NCBI RefSeq assembly: GCF_008729015.1
Contig: NZ_RKSM01000001.1
Coordinates: 620,001 to 684,000, forward strand
Length of the DNA: 64,000 nt
From: Haloarcula sp. CBA1129
Lineage (GTDB): Archaea > Halobacteriota > Halobacteria > Halobacteriales > Haloarculaceae
Direction of reading: 5' to 3'
Each line of letters begins with the position of its first letter. The first letter of the stretch is position 1. The translations under genes were made by a program, and so were the position numbers. This document shows positions 24,789-33,911 of the stretch, piece after piece. The notes beneath the pieces were generated by a model. The model was not told the DNA's origin and did no database searches. It was given only the letters and a program-made list of their open reading frames with translations.

Positions 24789-25933
24789 TCGAGAAGCTCA
24801 CTCGCGATAGTGTTGCGCAGCACCTCGCTGGTCCCTTCGTAGATCTCGTTGAGTTTGGCGTCACGGTAGAACCGCTCTGCCGGGAAATCCTTCGTGTAGC
24901 CGTAGCCACCGTGGACTTGGATTCCCTCGTTCGCCACTTCGCGAGACACTTCAGAGGCGTACAGCTTGGCCTGTGCGGCCTCCTTGACGAACGACTCGCC
25001 GGCCATCTTCTTATCGGCTGCCTGATGCATCAGCAGGCGGGCGGCCTGCGTCTTCGTGTCCATGTCAGCGAGTTTGTGCTGGATGGCCTGAAAGTCGCTG
25101 ATGGGCTGGTCGAACTGCTCGCGGTCCTGTGCGTATTGCAGCGCCTCGTCCAGCGCGGCCTGAGCGATACCGACGCCGCGGGCCGCGATAGTGATACGCC
25201 CGCCGTTGAGCGTCTTGAGCGCGTGGACGAACCCGCGGCCTTCCTCACCGAGCATACGGTCTGCCGGAATACGCATCTCGTCGAACCGCAGTTCGGCGGT
25301 CGGACAGCCCTTGTCACCGAGCTTGTGCTCGGTCCCTTCGACGATGAAGCCGTCGTCCTCCTCGGGGCGGACAATGAACGACGAGATGCCCTTGTTACCT
25401 GCCTCGGGGTCGGTCTTGGCGAACAGGACGACGGTGTCGGCGACGGAGCCGTTGGAAATCCAGAGCTTGCCACCGTTGACCAGATAGGCGTCTCCGCCGT
25501 CGACCGACTCGGCGGTGGTGTCCATTGCCGGCACGTCACTGCCCGCGCCCGCTTCGGAGAGGGCGAACGCACCGATCTCCTCGCCCTCGGCCAGCGGCGT
25601 GAGGTAGGTCTCTTTCTGGGACTCGTCGCCGAACTCGTAGATCATGTTGCAGGCCAGCGAGATGTGCGCGGCCACGATTGTGCCGAGCCCGCCGCTGCCC
25701 CGTGAAATCTCCTCCAGCGCCATCGCATAACTGTGGTAGTCCAGTTCGGCCCCGCCGTATTGCTCCGGGATCGGCATTCCCATCAGGCCGAGGTCGGCCA
25801 TCTCGTCGACGAGATCCCACGGGAACTCGTCGGTCTCGTCGATTTCCGCCGCCCGTGGCTTGACCTCGTCATCGACGAACTCCGAGACCATTTCCTGTAT
25901 CTGGCGTTGTTCCTGTGTGGGGCTAAAGTCCAT
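24785..25933 (-). CDS. Acyl-CoA dehydrogenase
   Basis: 382 residues, canonical length. FAD-dependent first step of beta-oxidation. Motifs: AFALSEAGAGSD and KLWISNGSVAD (signatures 1), QFDQPISDFQAIQHKLADM (signature 2 region), and IYEGTSEVLRNTIA with the catalytic-base Glu of short-chain or isovaleryl-type enzymes. Together with the 3-hydroxyacyl-CoA dehydrogenase gene 93 bp upstream on the same strand it suggests a fatty-acid or branched-chain acyl-CoA degradation operon. Confidence 0.95.
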   Translation of the reverse strand: MDFSPTQEQRQIQEMVSEFVDDEVKPRAAEIDETDEFPWDLVDEMADLGLMGMPIPEQYGGAELDYHSYAMALEEISRGSGGLGTIVAAHISLACNMIYEFGDESQKETYLTPLAEGEEIGAFALSEAGAGSDVPAMDTTAESVDGGDAYLVNGGKLWISNGSVADTVVLFAKTDPEAGNKGISSFIVRPEEDDGFIVEGTEHKLGDKGCPTAELRFDEMRIPADRMLGEEGRGFVHALKTLNGGRITIAARGVGIAQAALDEALQYAQDREQFDQPISDFQAIQHKLADMDTKTQAARLLMHQAADKKMAGESFVKEAAQAKLYASEVSREVANEGIQVHGGYGYTKDFPAERFYRDAKLNEIYEGTSEVLRNTIASELLD

Positions 25934-26026
25934 GAGAGATTCTAACGCGGGTTGGGTCTTTACTGTTGGCCAACGCCCGGCCCGTTGCTGGGTCTCGTAC
26001 TCGACCTGCCGCTGTCTGTCGCCGAG

Positions 26027-26884
26027 TCAGTCGTAGTCGTAAAAGCCCCGTCCGGATTTTTTCCCGAGGTCGCCGGCCGCGACTTTCCGTTTGAGCAGGT
26101 ATGCGGGCTTGTAGCGGTCACCCAACTCTTCATGAAGCGTTTCAGAGGCGTCGAGTACCACATCGAGGCCGATGTGGTCAGCCAGTTCAAGCGGCCCCAT
26201 TGGGACGTTCGTCCCGAGGGTTAGCCCGCGGTCGATGTCGGCCTTGTCGGCGACGCCCTCGTCGTACGCCCGGATACCCTCGTTGATCCAAGGCATCAAC
26301 ACGCGGTTCACCACGAACCCGGGCTTGTCGTCGGCCTCCCAAGTCTCCTTGCCGATGTCGTGGGAGAACTCCCGGCCCAGCGTCACTGTCTCGTCGCTGG
26401 TTTTCTCGCCGACGACGAGCTCGACGCCTTTCATCACCGGCACGGGATTCATGAAGTGCAGTCCGAGGACCTGCTCGGGCCGTTCGGTGACACTGGCGAT
26501 AGTCGTAATCGAGAGGGTGCTCGTGTTGCTGGCCAGCACCGTGTCCGGCCCGCAGACGGCGTCGAGGGCCTCGAACACAGACTGCTTGAGATCCATGTCT
26601 TCTGTTACGGCCTCGACGACGAGGTCAGCATCTGCGAGGTCGTCCATCTCGGTGGTGCCCGTAATACGGGCTGTTGCCGCCTCCGCCTCCTGTTCTGTCA
26701 CTGTGTCGCGTGCAACGAGCGTCTCGAAGCTCGACTGGATCTCCTCGAACCCGGCGGCAACTAACTCTTCTGAGACATCGCGCATGACGACATCGTAGCC
26801 GGCTGTCGCCGCGACCTGTGCGATGCCGTTGCCCATCGTTCCTGCTCCGACGACGCCGACGGTGTCGACTGTTTCGAGATGCAT
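26027..26884 (-). CDS. hbd: 3-Hydroxyacyl-CoA dehydrogenase
   Basis: 285 residues. NAD-binding Rossmann start TVGVVGAGTMGNGIAQVAATAGYDVVMRD; catalytic His in LGLHFMNPVPVMKGVELV; C-terminal half with PGFVVNRVLMPWINEGIR and GPLELADHIGLDV. It oxidises (S)-3-hydroxyacyl-CoA to the 3-keto form. Single-function short enzyme of the PaaH/Hbd group, without a fused enoyl-CoA hydratase. It is the upstream gene of the acyl-CoA dehydrogenase pair. Confidence 0.95.
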   Translation of the reverse strand: MHLETVDTVGVVGAGTMGNGIAQVAATAGYDVVMRDVSEELVAAGFEEIQSSFETLVARDTVTEQEAEAATARITGTTEMDDLADADLVVEAVTEDMDLKQSVFEALDAVCGPDTVLASNTSTLSITTIASVTERPEQVLGLHFMNPVPVMKGVELVVGEKTSDETVTLGREFSHDIGKETWEADDKPGFVVNRVLMPWINEGIRAYDEGVADKADIDRGLTLGTNVPMGPLELADHIGLDVVLDASETLHEELGDRYKPAYLLKRKVAAGDLGKKSGRGFYDYD

Positions 26885-27039
26885 GCCCGCGTCTTCGTCC
26901 GGTGGTCGTGTAAGTCTGCCGACGGTAGCGGATCATCCCGGGACGGAACTACCTTCGAGGTAATCTGTCACAGGCTTAGCGGCAAGCACTGCCCCGCGGC
27001 TGAATATTCACTCGAAATGTAGTAAATGTCAGCAAAAAG

Positions 27040-27152
27040 ATACTTATGGTGTGGCGGAGAACGAACTGATGATGAGAGACCCTGCGGGCAGCAGGCTCGG
27101 AGAAAAATTCGACTGGTCACCAGCGCCAGTCTCTGCCCCCTACATCTGACAA
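27040..27152 (+). promoter_or_regulatory. Leader region of fbp with mini-ORF and alternative helices
   Basis: A TATA-like TACTTAT (27041-27047) lies about 27 nt before an ATG at 27069 that opens a 26-codon frame (MMRDPAGSRLGEKF...) ending TGA at 27149, 3 nt before the fbp ATG. Helices CCTGC/GCAGG (27081-27085/27091-27095) and GACTGG/CCAGTC (27111-27116/27126-27131) can form; AGAGAC/GTCTCT (27075-27080/27129-27134) would compete with the latter. No Shine-Dalgarno precedes fbp, so coupling to the mini-ORF is plausible. Confidence 0.45.
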
Positions 27153-28028
27153 ATGAGTAAGTCACTCGACATCTCGACCACCGAAGCCGAGCAGACAGTC
27201 ACGGAAGTCATCGACACCATCGTCGCGACGACACCGGACGTCCGCCGCGCTGTTGCCGACTATCGTGGCCAGAGCAACTCCGTCAACCCCACCGGCGACG
27301 ACCAGCTCGCGGCTGACCTGCGCGCTGATGAGCTGTTCGAGGAGCGGATGCTTGACATCGACGGCGTTGCCACCTACGCCAGCGAAGAACGCGCGGACGT
27401 GAAAACGACGGACGGTCGCCTCCACGTCGCGATGGACCCCCTCGACGGGTCGAGCAACCTCGAACCCAACAGTGGGATGGGGACCATCTTCGGCGTCTAC
27501 AGTGAACAGCCGCCGACTGTCGGGACCAATCTCCTCGCCGCCGGGTTCGTCATCTACGGCCCGATCACCTCGATGATCGTCGCTCGGAACGGCAGCGTCC
27601 GCGAGTACATCCTCGAAGACGGCGACAAGCGGGTCGTCGACGATGACGTGTCGGTCCCTGAAGACCCCACAGTGTTCGGGTTCGGCGGCGGTGTCGACTC
27701 TTGGACGGATGAGTTCGAATCCTACGCCGAAGAGGTCCGCCACGAGCTGAAACTCCGCTACGGTGGGGCGATGGTCGCGGACATCAATCAGGTGCTCACC
27801 TATGGCGGTATCTTCTCGTACCCCGAACTGGAGTCACGCCCCGAAGGAAAGCTCCGGGTCCAGTTCGAGGGACAGCCGATGGCTTACATTCTCGAATCCG
27901 CCGGCGGCCGGTCCTCCGACGGCGAGCAGTCGCTGCTTGAAATCGACCCTGACGGGCTACACGAGCGGACGCCACTGTATCTCGGGAACGACGACCTGAT
28001 CGACCGGCTTGAAGCCTCCCTCGACTGA
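27153..28028 (+). CDS. fbp: Fructose-1,6-bisphosphatase (class I)
   Basis: 291 residues. It hydrolyses fructose-1,6-bisphosphate in gluconeogenesis. Metal- and phosphate-site motifs: YASEERADV (E79/E80), VAMDPLDGSSNLEPNSGMGTIFGVY (D95, D98), and ADINQVLTYGGIFSYP with LESAGGRSSDG late in the protein, the class I order in haloarchaea. The leader shows a mini-ORF and possible alternative folding, suggesting control at the RNA level. Confidence 0.94.
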   Translation: MSKSLDISTTEAEQTVTEVIDTIVATTPDVRRAVADYRGQSNSVNPTGDDQLAADLRADELFEERMLDIDGVATYASEERADVKTTDGRLHVAMDPLDGSSNLEPNSGMGTIFGVYSEQPPTVGTNLLAAGFVIYGPITSMIVARNGSVREYILEDGDKRVVDDDVSVPEDPTVFGFGGGVDSWTDEFESYAEEVRHELKLRYGGAMVADINQVLTYGGIFSYPELESRPEGKLRVQFEGQPMAYILESAGGRSSDGEQSLLEIDPDGLHERTPLYLGNDDLIDRLEASLD

Positions 28029-28044
28029 GGTCTGATTCTACGGT

Positions 28045-30051
28045 TCAGTAGCCGAGATAGATTGCGAGCGCTTTGAGGACACCGTACAACCCGATAGCGA
28101 CGCCCAGTAGCCCACCGAGCGCGGTTCCAATGATGCCATCGGGCCACAGCGAGAGCGGGTTCGGAACCCCGATTGACGGGAGCGCTGGAATCGGGAGGCC
28201 ACCGCTGTCACCCGTCACGTTCCCGACGCGTTGCCCGTCAACGGTCAGACCTCCAGTCCTGTTTTCGGGCACTGAGCGGGCAAACTCCGTAGTTCGCGTT
28301 TCACCAGCAGGGACAGTAACCGTCCGCGTTGTCAGTACGGAGGTGTTGAGCGAGACGATCACGTTATGATCGCCGCTCGCTGTCCCCCGGTTTTCCAGTT
28401 CGACGGTGATGACTGTCCGGTCGCCGGGGCCAAGTGTCGATGGAACGGCCGTGGCGTTTGTAACCACGATGTCCGGCTTCCCGGTATCTTCTGTTGGCGT
28501 CTCAGTCGTTTCAGGTGTAGGCGTCGGCGTTTCCGAGCCGTTTGCTTCCGTCTCCGGATCTGTATCCGCCGTTGTTGGCCGCTCAACACCCACAACGAAC
28601 GTCGAGAAGCCCGGCGACACAGCGCGGTAGACGATGTGTGACTCGCTTTGGGTGACAATCTCAGTTGCTAGTGGTGTCCACCCATCGCCGTTCCGAAACA
28701 GCGTCACAGCACTCGGTTCCGAAGCGACTGCCGCAAGCGTGTCACGGTCCACAGTAAAGGTGAACGTCACGTCCTCGGCACGAACCGAGCCGTGGTCGAT
28801 ATCGAACTGACTGACGCCGGTGTGGTTGTTTGCAGCCACGAACGACGGCGTAGGCTGACGTGAGCGGATGGTGAGTGTCGCGGACTCATTGCGAGGGAAC
28901 GTTGCTGTGAGCCGCTCCAGTGTTCCGTTCGGGCCGCTGGTGAGTGCCCCCACTCGTGGCTCGATCAGTTGTGCCTGCCCGGTCCCATTCACTGAGACAG
29001 TTGCAACGGTCGCATTCGGTTGCTGTACGGTCACATTTCCGGCGGTACCATTCCCCGTCACAGACACAGTTCTGGTCACTGTCTCCGTGTTCCCAAATGG
29101 ATCGGTAGCCGTCACTGCTACCTCGTGATTGCCCGGCGAGGCGAAGGCGACGGTGATGTTCTCGCCAGTTAGAATCGTGTCATCCCCCACCTGCCACTGG
29201 ATAGATGCAACGCCTTGGTCGTCTGTCGTTTCTGCCGCGGAGAACGTCACCGATTCGCCGACTGTCGCGTTTTCCGGACCGGCAACGGTGACGTTCGGTC
29301 CAGTGCCATCATAGAGGAACGTCCGCTGCCGACTGAAGGAGTTGTTGTTCCCATGCCGATCCCGCACGGACATCAGCAACAGTGAGTACTCCCCTTCTTC
29401 AGGGAAGGTGTACTCCCGGGTGTAGACGGCCGAGTTACCGGTACGTTCGGTGAACCCTGAGATGTTGAGCGTGTCAAGTGCTGCCCCACCGACGGAGATT
29501 CGTAGTTGATCTAGTCGTTCATGTGTCTCAACAGTGATTTCGGCGGTCGAACTGTTGACCCGCGTGACATTGAAATCCCGGTATTTCGGTACGACAGCAT
29601 CCATCCCGGTTGCGGTAACTGTCCCATCTGGGAGTTTGTTGCCCGCAGTGTCTGTGATGTTTGCAGTGTTCCGGAGACCGACTGAGACATTGTTTTTGTC
29701 TACCTTGTCCGCAAGAAGTAGCGACACCCGGGCCCCGCTTTTGTTCCCTTCCGCTGCGCTGATCGACGTGACAGAGACGTTCTCGACATCACCTGCGGTC
29801 AGGGTGAAATCGCTTGCCTGAATCGTATTTGTGTCTATTGACTCATCGTCATAGATGGTGACCTCGATAGTCGTGTCGTCGCCCCGCGTCGCGTTGCCCC
29901 ACACTGGCGGTTCAGTGTCTTCGGCTACAACGGTGCTTGTCGCAATCGGCATGAGAAGCGGGACCGCGAGAAGCAAAGCTAGAAGCGGGAGCCACCGGCG
30001 CGGACTCCCGAGTATCATTGGCGTCACCCGGGAGTAACCGTTGGCACTCAT
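28045..30051 (-). CDS. Secreted surface protein with Ig-like, PGF-pre-PGF and CARDB-like domains
   Basis: 668 residues from the ATG at 30051; a GTG at 30072, about 26 nt from a TATA box, is an alternative start. A signal peptide (WLPLLALLLAVPLLMPIATSTVVA) is followed by an Ig-like domain, a PKD-like domain (GPNVTVAGPENATVGESVTFSAAE...), a segment resembling the PGF-pre-PGF domain (TPSFVAANNHTG...VSPGFSTFVVG), a Thr/Pro/Glu-rich linker, a CARDB-like adhesion domain and a C-terminal helix. Many N-x-S/T sequons suggest N-glycosylation. It is probably an adhesive or S-layer-associated protein, convergent with fbp. Confidence 0.88.
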   Translation of the reverse strand: MSANGYSRVTPMILGSPRRWLPLLALLLAVPLLMPIATSTVVAEDTEPPVWGNATRGDDTTIEVTIYDDESIDTNTIQASDFTLTAGDVENVSVTSISAAEGNKSGARVSLLLADKVDKNNVSVGLRNTANITDTAGNKLPDGTVTATGMDAVVPKYRDFNVTRVNSSTAEITVETHERLDQLRISVGGAALDTLNISGFTERTGNSAVYTREYTFPEEGEYSLLLMSVRDRHGNNNSFSRQRTFLYDGTGPNVTVAGPENATVGESVTFSAAETTDDQGVASIQWQVGDDTILTGENITVAFASPGNHEVAVTATDPFGNTETVTRTVSVTGNGTAGNVTVQQPNATVATVSVNGTGQAQLIEPRVGALTSGPNGTLERLTATFPRNESATLTIRSRQPTPSFVAANNHTGVSQFDIDHGSVRAEDVTFTFTVDRDTLAAVASEPSAVTLFRNGDGWTPLATEIVTQSESHIVYRAVSPGFSTFVVGVERPTTADTDPETEANGSETPTPTPETTETPTEDTGKPDIVVTNATAVPSTLGPGDRTVITVELENRGTASGDHNVIVSLNTSVLTTRTVTVPAGETRTTEFARSVPENRTGGLTVDGQRVGNVTGDSGGLPIPALPSIGVPNPLSLWPDGIIGTALGGLLGVAIGLYGVLKALAIYLGY

Positions 30052-30337
30052 ACTATGTCGGTACTCGGGCACCCGATATCAATGGTGTGCCACGATTATA
30101 CGAGGTGATAATCGCACATGGAATAACTGCTCTGAGCTTTGTGACCGTTGCTGTGAGATGAAAGTCAATATCGCAATCGACTCGTGAAGAAACACGGGAC
30201 GAGTCTCGGACTGCAACCGCGGCGGCTCATGCATTGTGTTTCCCGGGAGTATACAGCCCCTACTCCCTCCGTTTCAGTAGTAAACACTGTGTATTTAATA
30301 CAACGGGTGAAAACAAGCTAACAGACCACGTGGGGGC

Positions 30338-30721
30338 GTGGTTGCGGAGGGTGACGTGTTTACAACGGACCGAACGGTCCTGATAGGGACCATCGACGGG
30401 TGGTGTAGCGCCCTGCTCGACGAACTTGCAGCCGTCGAGCGAGAACTGTGGCTGGTCGTCGCCGTGACGCTCATCATCGACGTGTGGCTGACACACATCG
30501 GTCTCCAGCACGGGCTTCACGAGGGGAATCCGGTAATGCGAGCCGCGATAGAGACGTTCGGAATCGCGGTCCTCGGACTGACGAAGATCGGCGTGCTGGG
30601 GCTGGCTGGGGCGACACGCCGGTTGTTGAGCGATCAGCGCGGCGTCGTGGTACCGCTCGGACTGGCGCTCCCGTGGATGGCGGCCGTCGTGATCAACGCG
30701 GCCCTCCTGATTAGCCTGTAG
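30338..30721 (+). CDS. Membrane protein, DUF5658-like
   Basis: 127 residues with about three helices. The segment LTHIGLQHGLHEGNPVMR resembles the D/T-x-x-G-x-x-G-x-x-E-x-NP pattern of DUF5658 membrane proteins. The start is GTG at 30338; a second in-frame GTG lies at 30356. A TATA-like TATTTAATA (about 30292-30300) is upstream. Function unknown. Confidence 0.75.
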   Translation: MVAEGDVFTTDRTVLIGTIDGWCSALLDELAAVERELWLVVAVTLIIDVWLTHIGLQHGLHEGNPVMRAAIETFGIAVLGLTKIGVLGLAGATRRLLSDQRGVVVPLGLALPWMAAVVINAALLISL

Positions 30722-31034
30722 CCATCCCGAGATCGCTCCGTCCCCCGGTTTTAGTTGTTCGCTCGCTGGAACCAACACCGTCCGTTCGAACGCACAGACG
30801 AGCGTGTTGCCCTTGCTGTGGGCGTCGACCCGTATCGTAACGCTATCACGGTCCTCATCTTTGGTCAGTTGCCTGTCCGGAACTCTCGACCCCGTACGTA
30901 TCGTGTGGCCGGGGATGACTGGCGCTCAATCACAGACAATCGGTCTGCCAATCGATTCCGTTGTGGGTATCTTTCGCCTGATGAATCCCATGGACGGCGG
31001 TACCCTTTTGCCCACAGTCTGAGTCAATACCCGT
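30722..31034. other. Intergenic region upstream of glutamate dehydrogenase
   Basis: 313 bp. A TATA-like TACCCTTTTG (31001-31010) lies about 30 nt before the gdh ATG. Inverted segments TGTGGG/CCCACA (30962-30967/31011-31016) and GGGTA/TACCC (30965-30969/31001-31005) bracket it and overlap each other, so they may be operator half-sites. A 35-codon frame (30915-31022, MTGAQSQTIGLPID...) ends 12 nt before gdh; its status is uncertain. Confidence 0.4.
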
Positions 31035-32291
31035 ATGTCGCCTGAGGTAAACCCGTTTGAGAGCTTACAGGAACAGATCGACGACGCGGCGGACTACCTC
31101 GAATATTCGACCGACGTACTCGAACGGCTGAAACACCCCGAACGAGTGCTAGAGACGAATCTCTCCGTCGAGATGGACGACGGCTCCGTCGAGGTGTTTC
31201 GTGCCTATCGGTCACAGTTCAACGGTGATCGGGGACCGTACAAGGGCGGGATCCGCTATCACCCGCAGGTCACACGCGATGAAGTCAAGGCGCTGTCTGG
31301 CTGGATGGTGTACAAGTGCGCTGCGGTAAACATTCCCTACGGCGGCGGGAAAGGCGGTATCGAGATCGACCCGCGCCAGTACTCGGCCGACGAAATCGAG
31401 CGGATAACGCGGTCGTTCGCGGAGGAACTCCGACCGATCATCGGCGAGGACCGGGACATCCCAGCGCCCGATGTCAACACCGGCCAGCGGGAGATGAACT
31501 GGATCAAAGACACCTACGAGACGCTGGAAAACACGACCGAACCCGGCGTCATCACCGGGAAGGCACCGGAGTCAGGCGGCAGCGCAGGCCGCGTGGAAGC
31601 CACCGGCCGCTCCGTGATGCTCACCGCACGCGAAGCGTTCGATTATCTCGGCAAAGACATCGAAGACGCGACGGTGGCTGTGCAGGGCTACGGGAACGCC
31701 GGCTCCGTCGCGGCGAAACTCATCGAAGATCTGGGCGCGAACATCGTCGCAGCATCGGACTCGTCCGGTGCCGTCTACAACCCCGACGGGTTCGACGCGC
31801 GCGACGCGAAGGCGTTCAAAAGCGAGACCGGGTCACTGGCCGGCTACGAGGGCGCGACAGAGGAACTGACGAATGAAGAGCTGTTGACGATGGACGTAGA
31901 CCTGCTCGTTCCGGCGGCGCTCGAAAACGCTATCAATGGCGACCTCGCACGGGACGTTCAGGCCGACATCGTCGTGGAGGCGGCAAACGGCCCGCTGACG
32001 CCGAACGCGGACGACGTGCTCGCGGAGCGCGACGTGGCTGTGTTCCCCGACATCCTCGCCAACGCCGGCGGCGTCACGGTGTCGTACTTCGAGTGGGTCC
32101 AGAACCGCCAGCGGTTCTACTGGTCCGAAGAGCGGGTCAACAGCGAACTGGAGACCATCATCACGAACGCGTTCGACGACCTCGTCGATACCTACGAGGA
32201 GACCGGCGCGCCGAACTTCCGGACGGCGATGTACGTCGTCGCAATCAAGCGCGTCGTCGCTGCCGCGGAGGAAGGCGGCATCTGGCCCTGA
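31035..32291 (+). CDS. gdhB: Glutamate dehydrogenase
   Basis: 418 residues, hexameric GDH family. Reversible oxidative deamination of glutamate. Substrate-site Lys in [17 protein letters not shown], catalytic Lys in [23 protein letters not shown](P)-binding [15 protein letters not shown], and [20 protein letters not shown] are all present. The coenzyme cannot be read with certainty. The gene symbol follows haloarchaeal usage and is a guess among paralogues. Monocistronic, followed by an SRPBCC gene. Confidence 0.95.
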   Translation: MSPEVNPFESLQEQIDDAADYLEYSTDVLERLKHPERVLETNLSVEMDDGSVEVFRAYRSQFNGDRGPYKGGIRYHPQVTRDEVKALSGWMVYKCAAVNIPYGGGKGGIEIDPRQYSADEIERITRSFAEELRPIIGEDRDIPAPDVNTGQREMNWIKDTYETLENTTEPGVITGKAPESGGSAGRVEATGRSVMLTAREAFDYLGKDIEDATVAVQGYGNAGSVAAKLIEDLGANIVAASDSSGAVYNPDGFDARDAKAFKSETGSLAGYEGATEELTNEELLTMDVDLLVPAALENAINGDLARDVQADIVVEAANGPLTPNADDVLAERDVAVFPDILANAGGVTVSYFEWVQNRQRFYWSEERVNSELETIITNAFDDLVDTYEETGAPNFRTAMYVVAIKRVVAAAEEGGIWP

Positions 32292-32354
32292 CCCCGTTCC
32301 GGCATCGGTCGCGCCTATCGCGGGTGTTTTGCCAGCGCCGTCCCTACTGTGTGT

Positions 32355-32840
32355 ATGGACATTTACGAGCGGCAGGTTCGTGTCGAAGCCCCGCTGTCGG
32401 AGGTCTGGAAGTTCCACGCGACAGGCGATGGCTTGGTCGCACTGACGCCCGACTGGATGAACATCCGCATCGAGGCAGAGCGGGGACCCGATGGCGAACC
32501 GAATCCCGAGGAACTGACCGCTGGATCGGTCGTCGAATCCTCGATCAAGCCCTTCGGCGTGCCGCCGCGCCAGCGCTGGGTCTCGAACATCGTCGCGCGG
32601 GAAGAGAGCGACGACGAGGCCATGTTCCGCGACGCGATGGAAGAGGGGCCGTTCCCCCACTGGGAGCACACGCACACGTTCAAGGCTCTGAGCGACAGGG
32701 AAACACTCGTCCACGACCACGTCGAGTTCGAACTGCCCGGCGGACCGCTTGGTCAGGCGCTTGGCCCCTTCGGCTGTCTCGGGATGGAGCCGATGTTCCG
32801 GTATCGCCATCAGCAGACGAAAGAACTACTGGAAGGGTAA
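32355..32840 (+). CDS. SRPBCC (START-like) ligand-binding protein
   Basis: 161 residues. The START/polyketide-cyclase fold is recognised by the opening YERQVRVEAPLSEVWKFHATGDGLVALTP and the ending DHVEFELPGGPLGQALGPFGCLGMEPMFRYRHQQTKELLEG. The family binds hydrophobic ligands; the substrate is unknown. ATG 32355 is preferred to GTG 32349 because MDIYERQV fits the fold start. Confidence 0.88.
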   Translation: MDIYERQVRVEAPLSEVWKFHATGDGLVALTPDWMNIRIEAERGPDGEPNPEELTAGSVVESSIKPFGVPPRQRWVSNIVAREESDDEAMFRDAMEEGPFPHWEHTHTFKALSDRETLVHDHVEFELPGGPLGQALGPFGCLGMEPMFRYRHQQTKELLEG

Positions 32841-32887
32841 CTCGGCCCTGCCCGGGGACAGCACGGCCCCGACTATGGTCTCCGGTG

Positions 32888-32985
32888 TTTCTTTATTCCC
32901 GTGTCGGATACTGCCACAGGATGAGTGGACGCGCTGTCACGGTACCTGATTGGGCCGTGACGGCTCCGTGCTCTAACGGAGCGAG
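32888..32985 (+). promoter_or_regulatory. Structured 5' leader of the EamA transporter gene
   Basis: A TATA-like TTTCTTTATTCC (32888-32899) predicts transcription from about 32921. The 65-nt leader folds into two adjacent helices: GTCACGG/CCGTGAC (32936-32942/32955-32961) and GCTCCGT/ACGGAGC (32963-32969/32976-32982). The right arm of the second contains GGAG (32978-32981), the only Shine-Dalgarno-like site before the ATG at 32986. A 24-codon frame from 32921 (MSGRAVTVPDW...) overlaps the gene start. Confidence 0.5.
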
Positions 32986-33894
32986 ATGGTCGTGACCGAG
33001 CCACGAATCGACCCGCGAATCGCGCTCGCTGTTGCCGTGCTTGCAGTCAGTACGAGCGCGATTCTCGTCCGCTGGAGCGCGGCCGCGGCATCAGTCGCGG
33101 CCTTTTATCGGGTCTTCCTGACGACGGCGCTGCTGGCTCCGCTGGCGCTGGGACGGCACCGGTCGGCGTTCGCACGCCTTGCAGGGCGGGACGTGCTGGC
33201 GGCTGCGGCGACCGGTGTCGCACTCGCGGTTCACTTCGCCGCGTGGTTCGAGAGTCTGGCGTGGACGAGCGTCGCGGCGTCAGTCACGCTGGTCCAGTGC
33301 CAGCCGCTGTTCGTCGCCGTCGGCGCGTGGGCGCTGCTGGACGAGCGCGTCACGCGCGGCACGACGGCGGGCATACTCGTCGCCATCGGCGGCATTGTTG
33401 TGATGTCAATCGGCGAACTGCTCGGCGGCGGTGCCATCGGCGCGCGTCCGCTGTACGGCAATACGCTGGCGCTCGTCGGCGGCGTCATGGCCGCCGGCTA
33501 CGTGCTCGCCGGACGCTCGCTCCGCCAGCGATTCCCCCTCATTCCCTACGTAACCGTCGTCTACGGCGTGGCCGCAATATGCCTCCTCGTCTTCGTCATC
33601 GCGTCGGGCCACCCCGTTACCGGCTACCCGCCACGGGAGTGGGCGCTGTTTCTCGCGATGGCTGTCGGTCCCGGCGTGTTCGGACACACCGTTCTCAACT
33701 GGGCGCTGGCACACGTCGAATCAAGTATGGTTAGCGTCTCGCTGCTGGGCGAACCGGTCGGCAGCGCGCTGCTGGCGCTGCTGTTGCTCGCAGAGATACC
33801 CGGTCCAGCGACCATCGCCGGCGGAGCCGTCGTGCTTGTCGGTATCGGTGTCGTCGCCAGAAGTCGGGCAGTCGGAGCGACACCAGCGGATTGA
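32986..33894 (+). CDS. EamA/DMT-superfamily transporter
   Basis: 302 residues with ten predicted transmembrane helices in two EamA repeats (about 10-140 and 155-295), e.g. ALVGGVMAAGYVLAGRSLRQR opening the second. Drug/metabolite exporters of this group carry amino acids, nucleotide derivatives or other metabolites; specificity cannot be read. An in-frame TAA 12 nt upstream fixes the start at 32986. The leader has a hairpin that would hide the ribosome binding site. Confidence 0.92.
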   Translation: MVVTEPRIDPRIALAVAVLAVSTSAILVRWSAAAASVAAFYRVFLTTALLAPLALGRHRSAFARLAGRDVLAAAATGVALAVHFAAWFESLAWTSVAASVTLVQCQPLFVAVGAWALLDERVTRGTTAGILVAIGGIVVMSIGELLGGGAIGARPLYGNTLALVGGVMAAGYVLAGRSLRQRFPLIPYVTVVYGVAAICLLVFVIASGHPVTGYPPREWALFLAMAVGPGVFGHTVLNWALAHVESSMVSVSLLGEPVGSALLALLLLAEIPGPATIAGGAVVLVGIGVVARSRAVGATPAD

Positions 33895-33911
33895 GAGCAG
33901 TCCGACCCGCC

